The position numbers and the translations under genes were made by a program. From an uncultured Lachnospiraceae bacterium (GTDB lineage: Bacteria; Bacillota; Clostridia; Lachnospirales; Lachnospiraceae): a stretch of 64,000 nucleotides of DNA. This document shows, one piece after another, positions 47,516-55,663 of the stretch. The notes below the pieces were generated by a model. It saw nothing but the letters and a program-made list of their open reading frames with translations, did no database searches and was not told the DNA's origin. Each line of letters begins with the position of its first letter. Position 1 is the stretch's first letter. The stretch lies in NCBI GenBank assembly GCA_947176505.1, contig CAMWQW010000002.1:124001-188000 (forward strand), read 5' to 3'.

Positions 47516-48820
47516 ATGATCACACTATATTTGATTTCTTCAGTACTTACTGCGCTTATGCTGATCTGTGACATTTTTATATTGTCCCATCCTCTTCTTT
47601 CCATCAAAAAATACCTCGTTTTCTTTTTATCGTTTTCGGCTCTTTTTTTTATACTGATATATTTTACCTTTTATCCCATGTTATTTGTGATACTGGTGGT
47701 GAATTCTCTCCTGTTAGTGAAATTTACCGGGAAACCGTATTCTGTTTTCTATATTCCGCTTGGTTATATTGTGGACTGCATTTTAATGAATTTAATAGGA
47801 TTAGCCGCCAATATAATATGGGACATCTCCGTTCAGGAATTAAATTCAGACAAATTCCTTATCATCATATATAGCATCTGTACAATAGTGGCAAGCTGTC
47901 CCGTTCTTTATCTGGTAAGACGCCTGCTGCAGAGATATCTGATCAGTACTTTTGAAAAAATGAGCAGAAAACTGCTCGCCTTAATCGCTCTGACTCTTTT
48001 GCTTTGTGCATTTATGCTTTTCACGATGGCTTCTTTTTTTGATACCTTGGAAATTACACACAGGGAGTTCTTTTTAATGGTTTCTTCGCTTGTGCTTTAT
48101 TTTCTGTTTACATTCAGTATGATTTTTATCGTACTGCACGCAACCAGAAAAAATTACGAAGCGCAGAAAAAAGTAGAATATCTGGAAAACTTAAATGAAT
48201 ACACGAAAAACCTAGAAATGGTATATAATAACCTGCGTTCTTTCAGGCATGATTATATCAATATCATGGCTTCCCTCGCCGCCTATATTGATGAAAAAAA
48301 ATATGAGGAACTGGGAACCTTTTTCTATGAGCATATTTTACCAATGCAAAAGAATCTCACACAAAAAAACGACGCGCTGAACAACTTATTACATGTCCAC
48401 GCATTGGAAGTGAAAAGTATTTTATATACTAAACTGCTCTTAGCCGTCAATCAGGATATAGAAGTACATATCGATATCCCTGACGAAATTGACTCCATTT
48501 GCATGGACCCGGTCGATCTGACAAGGATGCTTGGAATATATCTGGATAATGCCATAGAGGCATGTTTGGAGACAGAGCACCCGGTTCTTCATTTTCATCT
48601 GGGCAAAATGAATCAGGATATTGTTTTTATCATATCCAATACGTTTATCGACAAAGGACTCTCCGTAGCGCAGATGTATAAAAAGGAAATTACCACCAAG
48701 GGAGATGGACATGGTATCGGTCTATACAATGTGGCTGAAATATTGAACCGCTATGATAATATATATCATGAAACCTTAATTGATGAGGACCTGTTTATAC
48801 AACAGGTCCGGATATCATAA
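47516..48820 (+). CDS. AgrC-like GHKL sensor histidine kinase A2, paralog without own regulator
   Basis: A 434-residue kinase with the same layout as A1: membrane helices in residues 1-210, phosphorylated His in FRHDYINIMASL, ATPase motifs YLDNAIEACLE and GDGHGIGLYN. The membrane sensor part differs from A1 at many positions, while most of the kinase part is identical or nearly so. No response regulator gene adjoins it, so it may feed the LytTR regulator at 43.6 kb with a different ligand. Start ATG follows GAGGGAGC. Confidence 0.87.
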   Translation: MITLYLISSVLTALMLICDIFILSHPLLSIKKYLVFFLSFSALFFILIYFTFYPMLFVILVVNSLLLVKFTGKPYSVFYIPLGYIVDCILMNLIGLAANIIWDISVQELNSDKFLIIIYSICTIVASCPVLYLVRRLLQRYLISTFEKMSRKLLALIALTLLLCAFMLFTMASFFDTLEITHREFFLMVSSLVLYFLFTFSMIFIVLHATRKNYEAQKKVEYLENLNEYTKNLEMVYNNLRSFRHDYINIMASLAAYIDEKKYEELGTFFYEHILPMQKNLTQKNDALNNLLHVHALEVKSILYTKLLLAVNQDIEVHIDIPDEIDSICMDPVDLTRMLGIYLDNAIEACLETEHPVLHFHLGKMNQDIVFIISNTFIDKGLSVAQMYKKEITTKGDGHGIGLYNVAEILNRYDNIYHETLIDEDLFIQQVRIS

Positions 48821-48907
48821 ATGTGTGCCTGATTCAGCCCCACACTAATCCAGAATGTCAGACGCAAGATATCCAGTATCCGCTTTGTCACATTATTGCT
48901 TTTCTTC

Positions 48908-49462
48908 CTATGCTCTCGCGTCAAAGCCGCCCTGTATTTCCATACCTCCAGCGTTTATCTCCTGTCTTGCCGCCCGGAATGCATCATAGTAGGCAGCCTT
49001 CAATGCCCCGTGTACTTCCGTCTCCGCTTTTGATTCTTTCTCATGCCAGCCCACACCCTCCGTATAGGTCAGTATCTCGTCACCGTTCCCGTCATACACA
49101 TGGACTGAGGAACCTATACCCTCGGACTGGAACTTGGCTTCATACGGCTCACCAAACAGGATACAAAGCCGCCTCTCATCTGCCTCCCGTATCTTCTTCA
49201 TGTCCGCCATACTTCCGGAACTCACGACCTGTCCTATCTTCCTCATCAGTGCGGTCCTGTCCGGTGCTACCTTAGCGACCTCGCTTTTCCGCAGGGCGAG
49301 AAACTTATTTCCCATATAGACATTCTGCACCGCATCTTCTCTGGCATATTCGGTTATCTTCTCCCGAAGAGAATCTGATAATTTCCAGCTTTTCTTGGAT
49401 TCCGTTTTCCCTACCGCTGTGCATCCCAAGCGGCTGCTCATTGTCATTTCTGCAATACCCAT
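48908..49462 (-). CDS. Unknown protein with MGIAEM start, 184 aa
   Basis: Not recognised. It begins MGIAEMTMSSRLGCTAVGKT and is soluble and charged. Residues 30-100 look helical (SDSLREKITEYAREDAVQN), and a beta-rich end contains SSVHVYDGNGDEILTYTEGV. No signal peptide. It follows the small lipoprotein gene by 24 bp in the same direction, behind the first copy of the 75-bp promoter module, and is likely co-transcribed. Start follows GAAAGGAAATCGAA. Grouped loosely with the M-x-I-x-G-I-G proteins by its opening and size. Confidence 0.68.
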   Translation of the reverse strand: MGIAEMTMSSRLGCTAVGKTESKKSWKLSDSLREKITEYAREDAVQNVYMGNKFLALRKSEVAKVAPDRTALMRKIGQVVSSGSMADMKKIREADERRLCILFGEPYEAKFQSEGIGSSVHVYDGNGDEILTYTEGVGWHEKESKAETEVHGALKAAYYDAFRAARQEINAGGMEIQGGFDARA

Positions 49463-49486
49463 TTCGATTTCCTTTCTTGTTACTTT

Positions 49487-49798
49487 TTAATCTGCATTCC
49501 CTTCGTGCGGTTCTGCCGAAATAATCTCTTGTTGTCCGTTGGAATCCTCCGAAACTCCGTTTAGGTCATCAATATCAAGCTGCGGTTCCTCCGCTATAGG
49601 GTCATCATCATAGATTGCCGTACCATCATCCTCCATCTGATGCACGGCATCCGGAGCACAGCCTGACGAATCATTTCCTTGTGTGGTACATCCACTGATT
49701 GCAAAAAACATTGTTAGTGCAATCAGCAATACTGACAATCTCACTTTCCAGATTCCTTTAATACTCATTCCTTTAATACTCATTCCTTTAATACTCAT
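49487..49798 (-). CDS. Small acidic lipoprotein with tandem-repeat N-terminus
   Basis: A 103-residue exported protein. The start is MSIKG repeated three times, then IWKVRLSVLLIALTMFF and the lipobox ISGC at about residue 37. The mature part is short, acidic and disordered. The repeat is encoded by 15-bp units that each contain an ATG and an AAAGGA ribosome-like stretch, so translation might begin at any of the three ATGs and all yield a working signal peptide. It is the first gene behind promoter module copy 1. Function unknown. Confidence 0.65.
   Translation of the reverse strand: MSIKGMSIKGMSIKGIWKVRLSVLLIALTMFFAISGCTTQGNDSSGCAPDAVHQMEDDGTAIYDDDPIAEEPQLDIDDLNGVSEDSNGQQEIISAEPHEGNAD
49754..49798 (-). 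repeat. Three tandem 15-bp units at a start codon
   Basis: ATGAGTATTAAAGGA is repeated three times exactly, with the first 7 bases of another unit's end (TAAAGGA) just upstream. Units are in frame, adding MSIKG each. Copy number could change by slippage without breaking the frame. Confidence 0.9.
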
Positions 49799-49920
49799 TC
49801 CTTTAGTCCCCCATTCTTAGTTGTCTCAACAGCAAACCCGCGTATGCCTTGGCATCAAAGCCTTTCCTGCAAATTTCCATACAGCTGTCCGGCACCCCGG
49901 ATTTATTACGTTACGTCCAT

Positions 49921-49995
49921 TTAATATATCGGCAGATTTTCTGTTATTTTAGGATACAGGGAACGAAAAGCATACAAACTGGAACGAAAAGTATA
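49921..49995 (-). promoter_or_regulatory. 75-bp promoter module, copy 1
   Basis: On the minus strand: two CTTTTCGTTCC repeats 21 bp apart (49960-49970 and 49981-49991), then TAAA, 14 bp, and GCCGATAT (49926-49933), a sigma-28-like minus 10. Copy 2 at 61944-62018 aligns without gaps with 66 of 75 identical bases by hand count. It should drive the lipoprotein gene, leaving a leader of about 120 nt. Confidence 0.7.
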
Positions 49996-50016
49996 TTACG
50001 TATGTAAAATTTTCAT
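49996..50016 (-). other. Six-codon mini-ORF with a very strong ribosome site
   Basis: AAGGAGGAGCTAACCT is followed by ATG and codons for M-K-I-L-H-T, then stop, right where promoter module copy 1 begins. Either a leader peptide or the severed start of a gene that once followed the third Cpr-like transporter gene. Confidence 0.5.
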
Positions 50017-50047
50017 AGGTTAGCTCCTCCTTCTCGAGTTCTGCCCT

Positions 50048-50821
50048 TTACCAGCCCTTTTTTCTAACTGCTTTTTTCTTCTTAGCAACAGTCAATGTAC
50101 CGAGTTCTTTCTTTTTATTCCGTAAAATAATCATAGAAATCAGTAAAGCCAAAATTATTGTAATGAGCGCAGGAAAAATATGATAAGCATATCCATATTC
50201 AGCACTACAATTAGGGTCTATTAAAATCATGCTTGCTTTAATCGGATAATAATTTAACAGCGTTCCTTCAAAAGTTCCAAAATACCCATACACAAAAGCT
50301 AATGCAACTCCACCCAAAAAATTATTCGCTGAACAACAAAACAGCAGAATAATCGGCAAGACCGAAATGTAAACTCCAATATTCGCTCCGATAACACGAA
50401 GAAACATATTGAATATATTGCCAAAATCAGCTCCCGGAAATCCAACAATCATGTTGATTATGAATGCTATCATACAGCCTACCAGACTAAAGCAGATTGT
50501 CAATAGTAACAAGACAACTAGTTTCCCGGAAAGTAACTGCTTATATGGAATAGGAATTGTTATGATATTCTTCATGGTATCGTCCGTGTACTCCCTTGTT
50601 ATGATATAACCTGCAATCAACGCAATAATAATCGGAAAAAATAAGGTACAGTTACTAATCATAACCTGTTGCATATAATAGTCAAACGTCCATGTCTGTC
50701 CTGTGTTAGCTGTTGAATAAAAAAGTGACAGCAGCGGAGAAAGAATTGTCATAATAATTCCGGCTTTTATAACGGAATATCGTTTTAATTTCAGTAATTC
50801 AGTTTTTATAATATTTCTCAT
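50048..50821 (-). CDS. Peptide-resistance ABC permease, CprC/LanG-like
   Basis: A 257-residue permease with six hydrophobic helices, beginning MRNIIKTELLKLKRYSVIKAG, typical of LanE/LanG-type ABC-2 subunits. With the upstream permease and ATPase it should expel lantibiotic-type antimicrobial peptides from the membrane. The C-terminus is basic (KKKKAVRKKGW). Start at 50821 is chosen for GAGGTAAAAGAT before it; that site lies in the end of the previous gene, so the two are coupled. Confidence 0.8.
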   Translation of the reverse strand: MRNIIKTELLKLKRYSVIKAGIIMTILSPLLSLFYSTANTGQTWTFDYYMQQVMISNCTLFFPIIIALIAGYIITREYTDDTMKNIITIPIPYKQLLSGKLVVLLLLTICFSLVGCMIAFIINMIVGFPGADFGNIFNMFLRVIGANIGVYISVLPIILLFCCSANNFLGGVALAFVYGYFGTFEGTLLNYYPIKASMILIDPNCSAEYGYAYHIFPALITIILALLISMIILRNKKKELGTLTVAKKKKAVRKKGW

Positions 50822-50826
50822 ATCTT

Positions 50827-51645
50827 TTACCTCGTCCATTTTTTATAAAAGCGAATGATCAGCCACAAAGAAAGTATAACAGTAGCTGCCACAATAAAAA
50901 TTGTGTGGCTGGTAGTCGGCACAATCGCATAGGCTTCCGGCAAAAGATTATCTTTCTGCAGATTATCCATCATAGAACCGCTTATCCAGTTCATAACACA
51001 TATAACAGGAAAAGAGTTTAAAAAAGCAATTTTTGCAACACTTATAGATGTTCCTACCGTGCCCAGTATGCTCCAGTTAAAAATGGAATAAAAAAAAGCA
51101 AGCAGGATAGAAAGTAAAAAACTTTTGTTAAAGCAAATAATTAAAAATACAATCGGTAAAGAAGCCGCTACGATAAGAACTCCAAAAATAAAGCTCATAA
51201 GTATTTTATAGGTCATGCCATAAACCATTCCCACATGAAACAGTTTACAAAATAATGCAACAGATAGTGTGCTTATCAGACAAAAGGCAATGCTGAAAAT
51301 AAAGAGCATAGAAATTTTTGCCGTGATAAGCTGTGTATTTGTAATAGGAATTGTTCTAAGGTTTTTTGAAGTATCGCAATCCCTTTCTATAAAAAACAAA
51401 ATAGCTGCAATGATACCGATCAGACATGGAAGCAAAAAAACCAAGCCATATCCCAACATCATTGTATAAACATAATCAAATCGGGTTTGGAGATAATGTT
51501 CTGTTGTATCTGCGCCTGTCCCTGCCTTTGCCATATACGTCAAAATCAGCGGAAAAAATAACGATAATGACATCAGTGCATACAGCAATCTTTTTCGTTT
51601 TAATTTCCAAAATTCACACATCACAAGATCAAGCAATTCCTTCAC
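50827..51645 (-). CDS. Peptide-resistance ABC permease, CprB/LanE-like
   Basis: A 272-residue permease with six helices and the opening LVMCEFWKLKRKRLLYALM typical of MutE/LanE-type subunits. It overlaps the ATPase gene's end by 17 nt, with a GTG start at 51645; an ATG at 51621 is an alternative. It pairs with the following permease and the ATPase, and the set resembles the CprABC system of Clostridioides difficile, which gives resistance to nisin and gallidermin. No lantibiotic biosynthesis genes are nearby. Confidence 0.82.
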   Translation of the reverse strand: MKELLDLVMCEFWKLKRKRLLYALMSLSLFFPLILTYMAKAGTGADTTEHYLQTRFDYVYTMMLGYGLVFLLPCLIGIIAAILFFIERDCDTSKNLRTIPITNTQLITAKISMLFIFSIAFCLISTLSVALFCKLFHVGMVYGMTYKILMSFIFGVLIVAASLPIVFLIICFNKSFLLSILLAFFYSIFNWSILGTVGTSISVAKIAFLNSFPVICVMNWISGSMMDNLQKDNLLPEAYAIVPTTSHTIFIVAATVILSLWLIIRFYKKWTR

Positions 51646-52552
51646 CCCCTGTTACACGTTTGAAATAATCTTCAAGACTTTCTTCACAAACATAGGCTTC
51701 TGATACGGTAAGTCCGTTTTCAACAAAGGCGGTTACAATTTTCCCGACAGAAACGTCAAAATTATGCAGACGCAGATTGTGATCATCCTGTATGGTAAAC
51801 TGCGTTTCATGGAAATTACGTTCTAAAATCCTTGCCGCCTGCGTTGTGCCAGAAACTACAAACCGGATATGCTTGCTGCTCTTTGCTTCCAACTCTGCGA
51901 GGCTTTCTTCCTCCAATAATACGCCGTGGTCAATAATGCCTATATCATCAGCCAACAATGCAATCTCGGAAAGAATATGGCTGGAAATCAGTATGGTTTT
52001 CCCCTTTTGATTACAGAGGTCACGGATAAAAGAACGCACTTCCGCAATTCCAATCGGGTCAAGACCGTTAATCGGTTCGTCCAAAATTAAAAGCTCCGGG
52101 TCATGCATAATAGCAAGGGCAATCGCCAACCGCTGCTTCATTCCAAGCGAATATTGGGAAAACAGCTTTTTGTCTTTATAGGGAAGTCCCACTAAATCAA
52201 GTGCATTTCTAATTGCATTACGATCCGGTACTCCCCGCAGGGTAGCAAAAATACGCAGGTTTTCCGTTGCGGTCAGATTAGGGTAAAATCCGGGGGATTC
52301 AATCAGACTGCCAATACGGGGCAACAGCTTCTTCTCATTCGCCCGTAAAGGCTTTCCCCAGATTGTCACTTCCCCGGAAGTAGGCTGTGTCAGTCCAAGC
52401 AGCATTTTCATTGTCGTTGTTTTTCCGGCACCGTTCCTGCCAAGCAGACCGTAGATGCGCCCTTGCCGGACATGGATATTCAGATTGGCAACGCTTTTTT
52501 GTGTTCCATATTGTTTTGTAAGATTTTCTGTTTCGATTATATATTTACTCAT
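51629..52552 (-). CDS. Peptide-resistance ABC ATPase, CprA/LanF-like
   Basis: A 307-residue ATPase: Walker A GRNGAGKTTTMKML, signature YSLGMKQRLAIALAI, Walker B LLILDEPINGLDP and switch His in ILISSHILSEIA. A C-terminal extension of about 85 residues is usual for BcrA/LanF proteins. It is first of the three transporter genes, behind triple direct repeats that are the likely target of the neighbouring regulator. Start follows AAGGAGGTTTCGTA. Confidence 0.88.
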   Translation of the reverse strand: MSKYIIETENLTKQYGTQKSVANLNIHVRQGRIYGLLGRNGAGKTTTMKMLLGLTQPTSGEVTIWGKPLRANEKKLLPRIGSLIESPGFYPNLTATENLRIFATLRGVPDRNAIRNALDLVGLPYKDKKLFSQYSLGMKQRLAIALAIMHDPELLILDEPINGLDPIGIAEVRSFIRDLCNQKGKTILISSHILSEIALLADDIGIIDHGVLLEEESLAELEAKSSKHIRFVVSGTTQAARILERNFHETQFTIQDDHNLRLHNFDVSVGKIVTAFVENGLTVSEAYVCEESLEDYFKRVTGGEGIA

Positions 52553-52623
52553 TACGAAACCTCCTTTTGCTTTTCATATAATAGCGGAATCTTCCCAACC
52601 GATATGCTTTATTCTATCATGCT

Positions 52624-52654
52624 AACCTTGCCAAAGCCTTGCCGAAACCTTGCT
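52624..52654 (-). promoter_or_regulatory. Triple 11-bp direct repeat, probable regulator site for the peptide-resistance operon
   Basis: GGCAAGG-type units (plus strand CCTTGCC, CCTTGCC, CCTTGCT at 52626, 52637 and 52648) repeat with an 11-bp period, typical for OmpR-family regulators. They cover the minus 35 position of a promoter whose minus 10 TAGAAT is at 52611-52616. Confidence 0.7.
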
Positions 52655-52696
52655 TTTTTCATGTTTTACAAAAACAGCCCTATAATTTTTACAGCA

Positions 52697-52728
52697 CTAA
52701 AAAATCCCTGCACTGTTACAGGGATTTT
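52697..52728 (-). terminator. Terminator of the regulator-kinase operon
   Basis: AAAATCCCTG and CAGGGATTTT pair around an 8-nt loop, followed by T-rich sequence on the minus strand. The first arm encodes the last codons of the kinase. It separates the two-component genes from the transporter genes, which have their own promoter. Confidence 0.85.
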
Positions 52729-53639
52729 GGAAATAATATTGTAAATATAGTCTCCTTATCGGGAGTGCTGCAGGCGGTAATCGTGCCTTTATGAGCCGCC
52801 ACAAGTTCTTTTACGATAGATAAACCTAATCCATTTCCTTTTGCAGACCGTGACAAGTCACATTGGTACATTCTTTCAAAAATATGCGGGAGATGTTCGG
52901 AGGATATTCCTTTTCCATTATCTGTTATAGTAATTTTAACTTGCAGATCATTTTCTAAAATATGGAATGTCATTTTACTTCCCTTACTATGGATAAGAAC
53001 ATTCTGCAACAGATTATTGAGAATACGGCTATAAGCATTTGTGTCTATACGCATAAGATATTCCGTTTCCGGTATATCAAACTCATAGTCAAAATTACTG
53101 TTTTCTAAAACTGGAATCCAGTTGGCGATGATATTCCGGGACAATTCGTTCAAATCTAAAAGTTCAAAATGAAAAATCTGCTCCCCGGAATCCAGTTTTA
53201 CCCACTCAAAGAGATTTTCCACAAAACGCTTTAAGAAACAGGCTTTTTCATATGCAACATGAACATACTCATCTTTTTCTTCTCCTCCAACTATCCTACA
53301 TTCTATTGCTTCCAGATAACCGACCAAAGATGCAAGCGGCGTTTTTACATCATGGGAAATGCTTGTCATTAACCGTTTGTACGCCTGTTCAGATTGTTTT
53401 TGTCTGATAAGCTGCGTTTGGCTGTTCATTGCCATATCGTTAATATCGTAGCAGATTTTTCTTGTCATATCGTTTTTTTTGGTCAACATACGGCGATTTA
53501 AGTTCCCGGATTTTATATCTTCAAGCGCTTCTTCGATAACAGATAGTTGTCCCCGTACACGCCTAAGTTTTGCAACAAGAAATAAAATAACGAAAAGTGA
53601 GATACAAAACGCAATCAATAAAAGCAGATTAAAATTCAT
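52716..53639 (-). CDS. Sensor histidine kinase, CprK-like
   Basis: A 307-residue kinase with a single hydrophobic segment at residues 4-24 and essentially no outside domain. HAMP-like linker, H-box SISHDVKTPLASLVGYLEA, N-box NNLLQNVLIHS and KGNGLGLSIVKEL follow. Kinases of peptide-resistance systems often lack a sensor domain and rely on the membrane or the transporter for input. It starts 1 bp after the regulator stop, with GGGAGG before it. Confidence 0.87.
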   Translation of the reverse strand: MNFNLLLLIAFCISLFVILFLVAKLRRVRGQLSVIEEALEDIKSGNLNRRMLTKKNDMTRKICYDINDMAMNSQTQLIRQKQSEQAYKRLMTSISHDVKTPLASLVGYLEAIECRIVGGEEKDEYVHVAYEKACFLKRFVENLFEWVKLDSGEQIFHFELLDLNELSRNIIANWIPVLENSNFDYEFDIPETEYLMRIDTNAYSRILNNLLQNVLIHSKGSKMTFHILENDLQVKITITDNGKGISSEHLPHIFERMYQCDLSRSAKGNGLGLSIVKELVAAHKGTITACSTPDKETIFTILFPKSL

Positions 53640-53640
53640 G

Positions 53641-54342
53641 CTATGCCTCCCTGTTGAAACGATAGCCGACACCCCGGACAGTTAAAATATAAAAAGGGTG
53701 TGCCGGGTCTGGTTCAATTTTCTTCCGCAATTTGCTGATAAAAGACATGATGTTGCTATCATCAAAAGCATATTCTTCCTCCCATACATGGATATAAATC
53801 TGCTTTTTCGTAAACACTTTTCCTTTATTTGCTGCAAGAAAAGAAAGTAGATCAAATTCCTTTCCCGTAAGTTCCACCTGCACATCGTTAATCAAAACAA
53901 GACGGTTGAAGTTATCAATCGTCATTCCCTGAAATGTCATGCAATCCGTTTCTGTGTCAGAAACAGGATTGAGCAAAGTATAGCGCCGGATAAGGGAATT
54001 TACACGCGCCATAAGCTCATTAATGCTAAATGGCTTTGTCAGATAATCGTCTGCCCCCATTCGCAAGCCGGACACTTTATCTTCTTCGTCACTTTTGGCA
54101 GTAAGCATAAGAACGGGAACATTGCTTGTCCGCCGTACTTGTTGCAACACTTGAAAACCGTCTAAATCTGGCATCATAATATCAAGAATGATAAGCGAAC
54201 AAATATCTTTGTTTTCCTCCAATATCCGCAAACCTTCTATGCCGCCGTTTGCGACAACCGCAGCAAGATTTTCCTGCTCTACGCATTTTTTCATAAGTGC
54301 ACAAAGTTCTTTGTCATCATCAATAATCAAAATCTTATTCAT
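53641..54342 (-). CDS. OmpR-family response regulator, CprR-like
   Basis: A 233-residue regulator: receiver with acceptor Asp in LIILDIMMPDLDGFQVL, Lys in YLTKPFS, and a winged-helix domain ending LTVRGVGYRFNREA. It probably binds the 11-bp direct repeats before the ATPase gene and activates the transporter on exposure to antimicrobial peptides. Start follows AAGGAC. Its upstream region borders the IS110 remnant, so its promoter is hard to place. Confidence 0.88.
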   Translation of the reverse strand: MNKILIIDDDKELCALMKKCVEQENLAAVVANGGIEGLRILEENKDICSLIILDIMMPDLDGFQVLQQVRRTSNVPVLMLTAKSDEEDKVSGLRMGADDYLTKPFSINELMARVNSLIRRYTLLNPVSDTETDCMTFQGMTIDNFNRLVLINDVQVELTGKEFDLLSFLAANKGKVFTKKQIYIHVWEEEYAFDDSNIMSFISKLRKKIEPDPAHPFYILTVRGVGYRFNREA

Positions 54343-54413
54343 GTCCTTTCATCCTCTCTGCCACCTCATATACCTTATCCTTATTGTAACAGACAAGTTT
54401 TTTCTTATATTCA

Positions 54414-54614
54414 TGGGCTGGTCTTACCCCAACCAACAATGAAAGTACAAGGAAGAAAAAATCTGTCCGAGTTTCCAAAGCCGGATGCTACATGAAACCG
54501 CTGCTAGTACAGTGTGCCAACGCAGTAGTAGCAAGAATGCTTCTGACTGCATTATACCACATGCTTAAGAACGAAGAAAACTACAATGCCGAACTTTACA
54601 ATAATGCTCCGTAA
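54414..54614 (+). mobile_element. IS110-family transposase remnant
   Basis: The plus-strand frame reads WAGLTPTNNESTRKKKSVRV, then SKAGCYMKPLLVQCANAVV, then jumps to ARMLLTALYHMLKNEENYNA and stops. These are C-terminal segments of an IS110-type transposase (with the Ser-x-x-G region), lacking about 25 residues in the middle and all of the N-terminal DEDD domain. No ends can be defined. It is a dead fragment. Confidence 0.8.
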
Positions 54615-54618
54615 AACG

Positions 54619-54849
54619 CTAATACTCAAAGCAAGGAAAGAGCGTTCCGTGGAATACAAGTAAGAAGAAATTCAGCCCTGCCTTAAAATAGAATTTCAAA
54701 TCCTCTTTTTTCTTTGCACCATAGCTCTGTCCAAATAATGGTTGTAAACCCTCACTGGCTCCAAAAAAGACAGCCATAGAAAAAAAGCCGATATTTCCGT
54801 TCTTGTAACGAATTATCGACTCAGCGTCTTTGTGTCCAGCAATCCCCAA
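54619..54849 (-). pseudogene. MATE transporter fragment
   Basis: A 76-codon frame holds FGASEGLQPLFGQSYGAKKKED, the loop motif found mid-way in MATE transporters, with short hydrophobic pieces around it. No start site, no first or second half of a transporter. It adjoins the IS110 remnant and shows that this spot has lost genes. Confidence 0.7.
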
Positions 54850-54878
54850 TCCCTCTGAATCGTGAAAGAACCTTTCTT

Positions 54879-55562
54879 TCAGTTTGTATTTACTTCAGCA
54901 GCAAAAATTTTGCTGCATAATTCCGTATATTCATCATATGAAATTTCAGTTTCATTCAATGTATATTTTATTCCAGCCTCTGCATTATTGGGGTCAAATT
55001 CCTCTCCGAAATTCATTTCTGCAACTAAGTTATCAGCTCCTTCAAATTTTTCCATATGGTAAAATTCAAATCCTGCACTCGACCTGTTGCTATACATAAT
55101 CCATATAGCGCCATTATAATAGGTATAAGAAAGAATGATCGCAGTGCCATCTACTGCAGCAAATTCATATACCTTATTATTTCGTGCATCAAGATATATT
55201 CCGCCATAAGGACCGTTAATAACCAGTTCGTTTTCTCCATCATTGTCCAGATCGACTTTTTCTCCAATAGAATATGAATCCATATCTAAATCAGTAATAT
55301 AAAATGCCGATGTCAAATCCGTGGAGTCAACTGCGTCTATTTCGCCATTGATAAACAAATCTAATAGTTCTTCCGAGGATTCCTCTGCATTTACGCCTGA
55401 CCCGTAATCCGATACATACGCATATTCTCCTGCCAGATTTTGTAACACATCATCGTTAACAGTTACTGACTGCTCCTCTTCTTTGCTTTCCGATGGATTC
55501 CCACACGCTGAAAATACAAGCACAATCACTCCCATAGCCATGGCTATTATTATTTTTTTCAT
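54879..55562 (-). CDS. Hypothetical lipoprotein, 227 aa
   Basis: Not recognised. A signal peptide ends in the lipobox VFSAC at about residue 20. The mature protein is acidic, with a DLDNDGENELVI stretch near residue 105 that resembles a calcium-binding or FG-GAP-like loop and recurs in exported proteins of clostridia. It lies 173 bp downstream of LytTR regulator B in the same direction, behind two TGTCGTTTG repeats and a weak promoter, so it is a likely target of that system. Start follows GAGGAAAATGATTT. Confidence 0.7.
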   Translation of the reverse strand: MKKIIIAMAMGVIVLVFSACGNPSESKEEEQSVTVNDDVLQNLAGEYAYVSDYGSGVNAEESSEELLDLFINGEIDAVDSTDLTSAFYITDLDMDSYSIGEKVDLDNDGENELVINGPYGGIYLDARNNKVYEFAAVDGTAIILSYTYYNGAIWIMYSNRSSAGFEFYHMEKFEGADNLVAEMNFGEEFDPNNAEAGIKYTLNETEISYDEYTELCSKIFAAEVNTN

Positions 55563-55663
55563 AAATCATTTTCCTCACTTCTGCGCTATATCCAAAATCC
55601 TGTTGAATTCCATTTTTCTGCGCCATTATTCCATGATACCTGTTTTTCTATCATGCTGTTTTA

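Noticed and set aside
48823..49275. 150-codon plus-strand frame after kinase A2
   Set aside because: Pro/Ser/His-rich shadow of the 184-residue minus-strand gene, without start signals.
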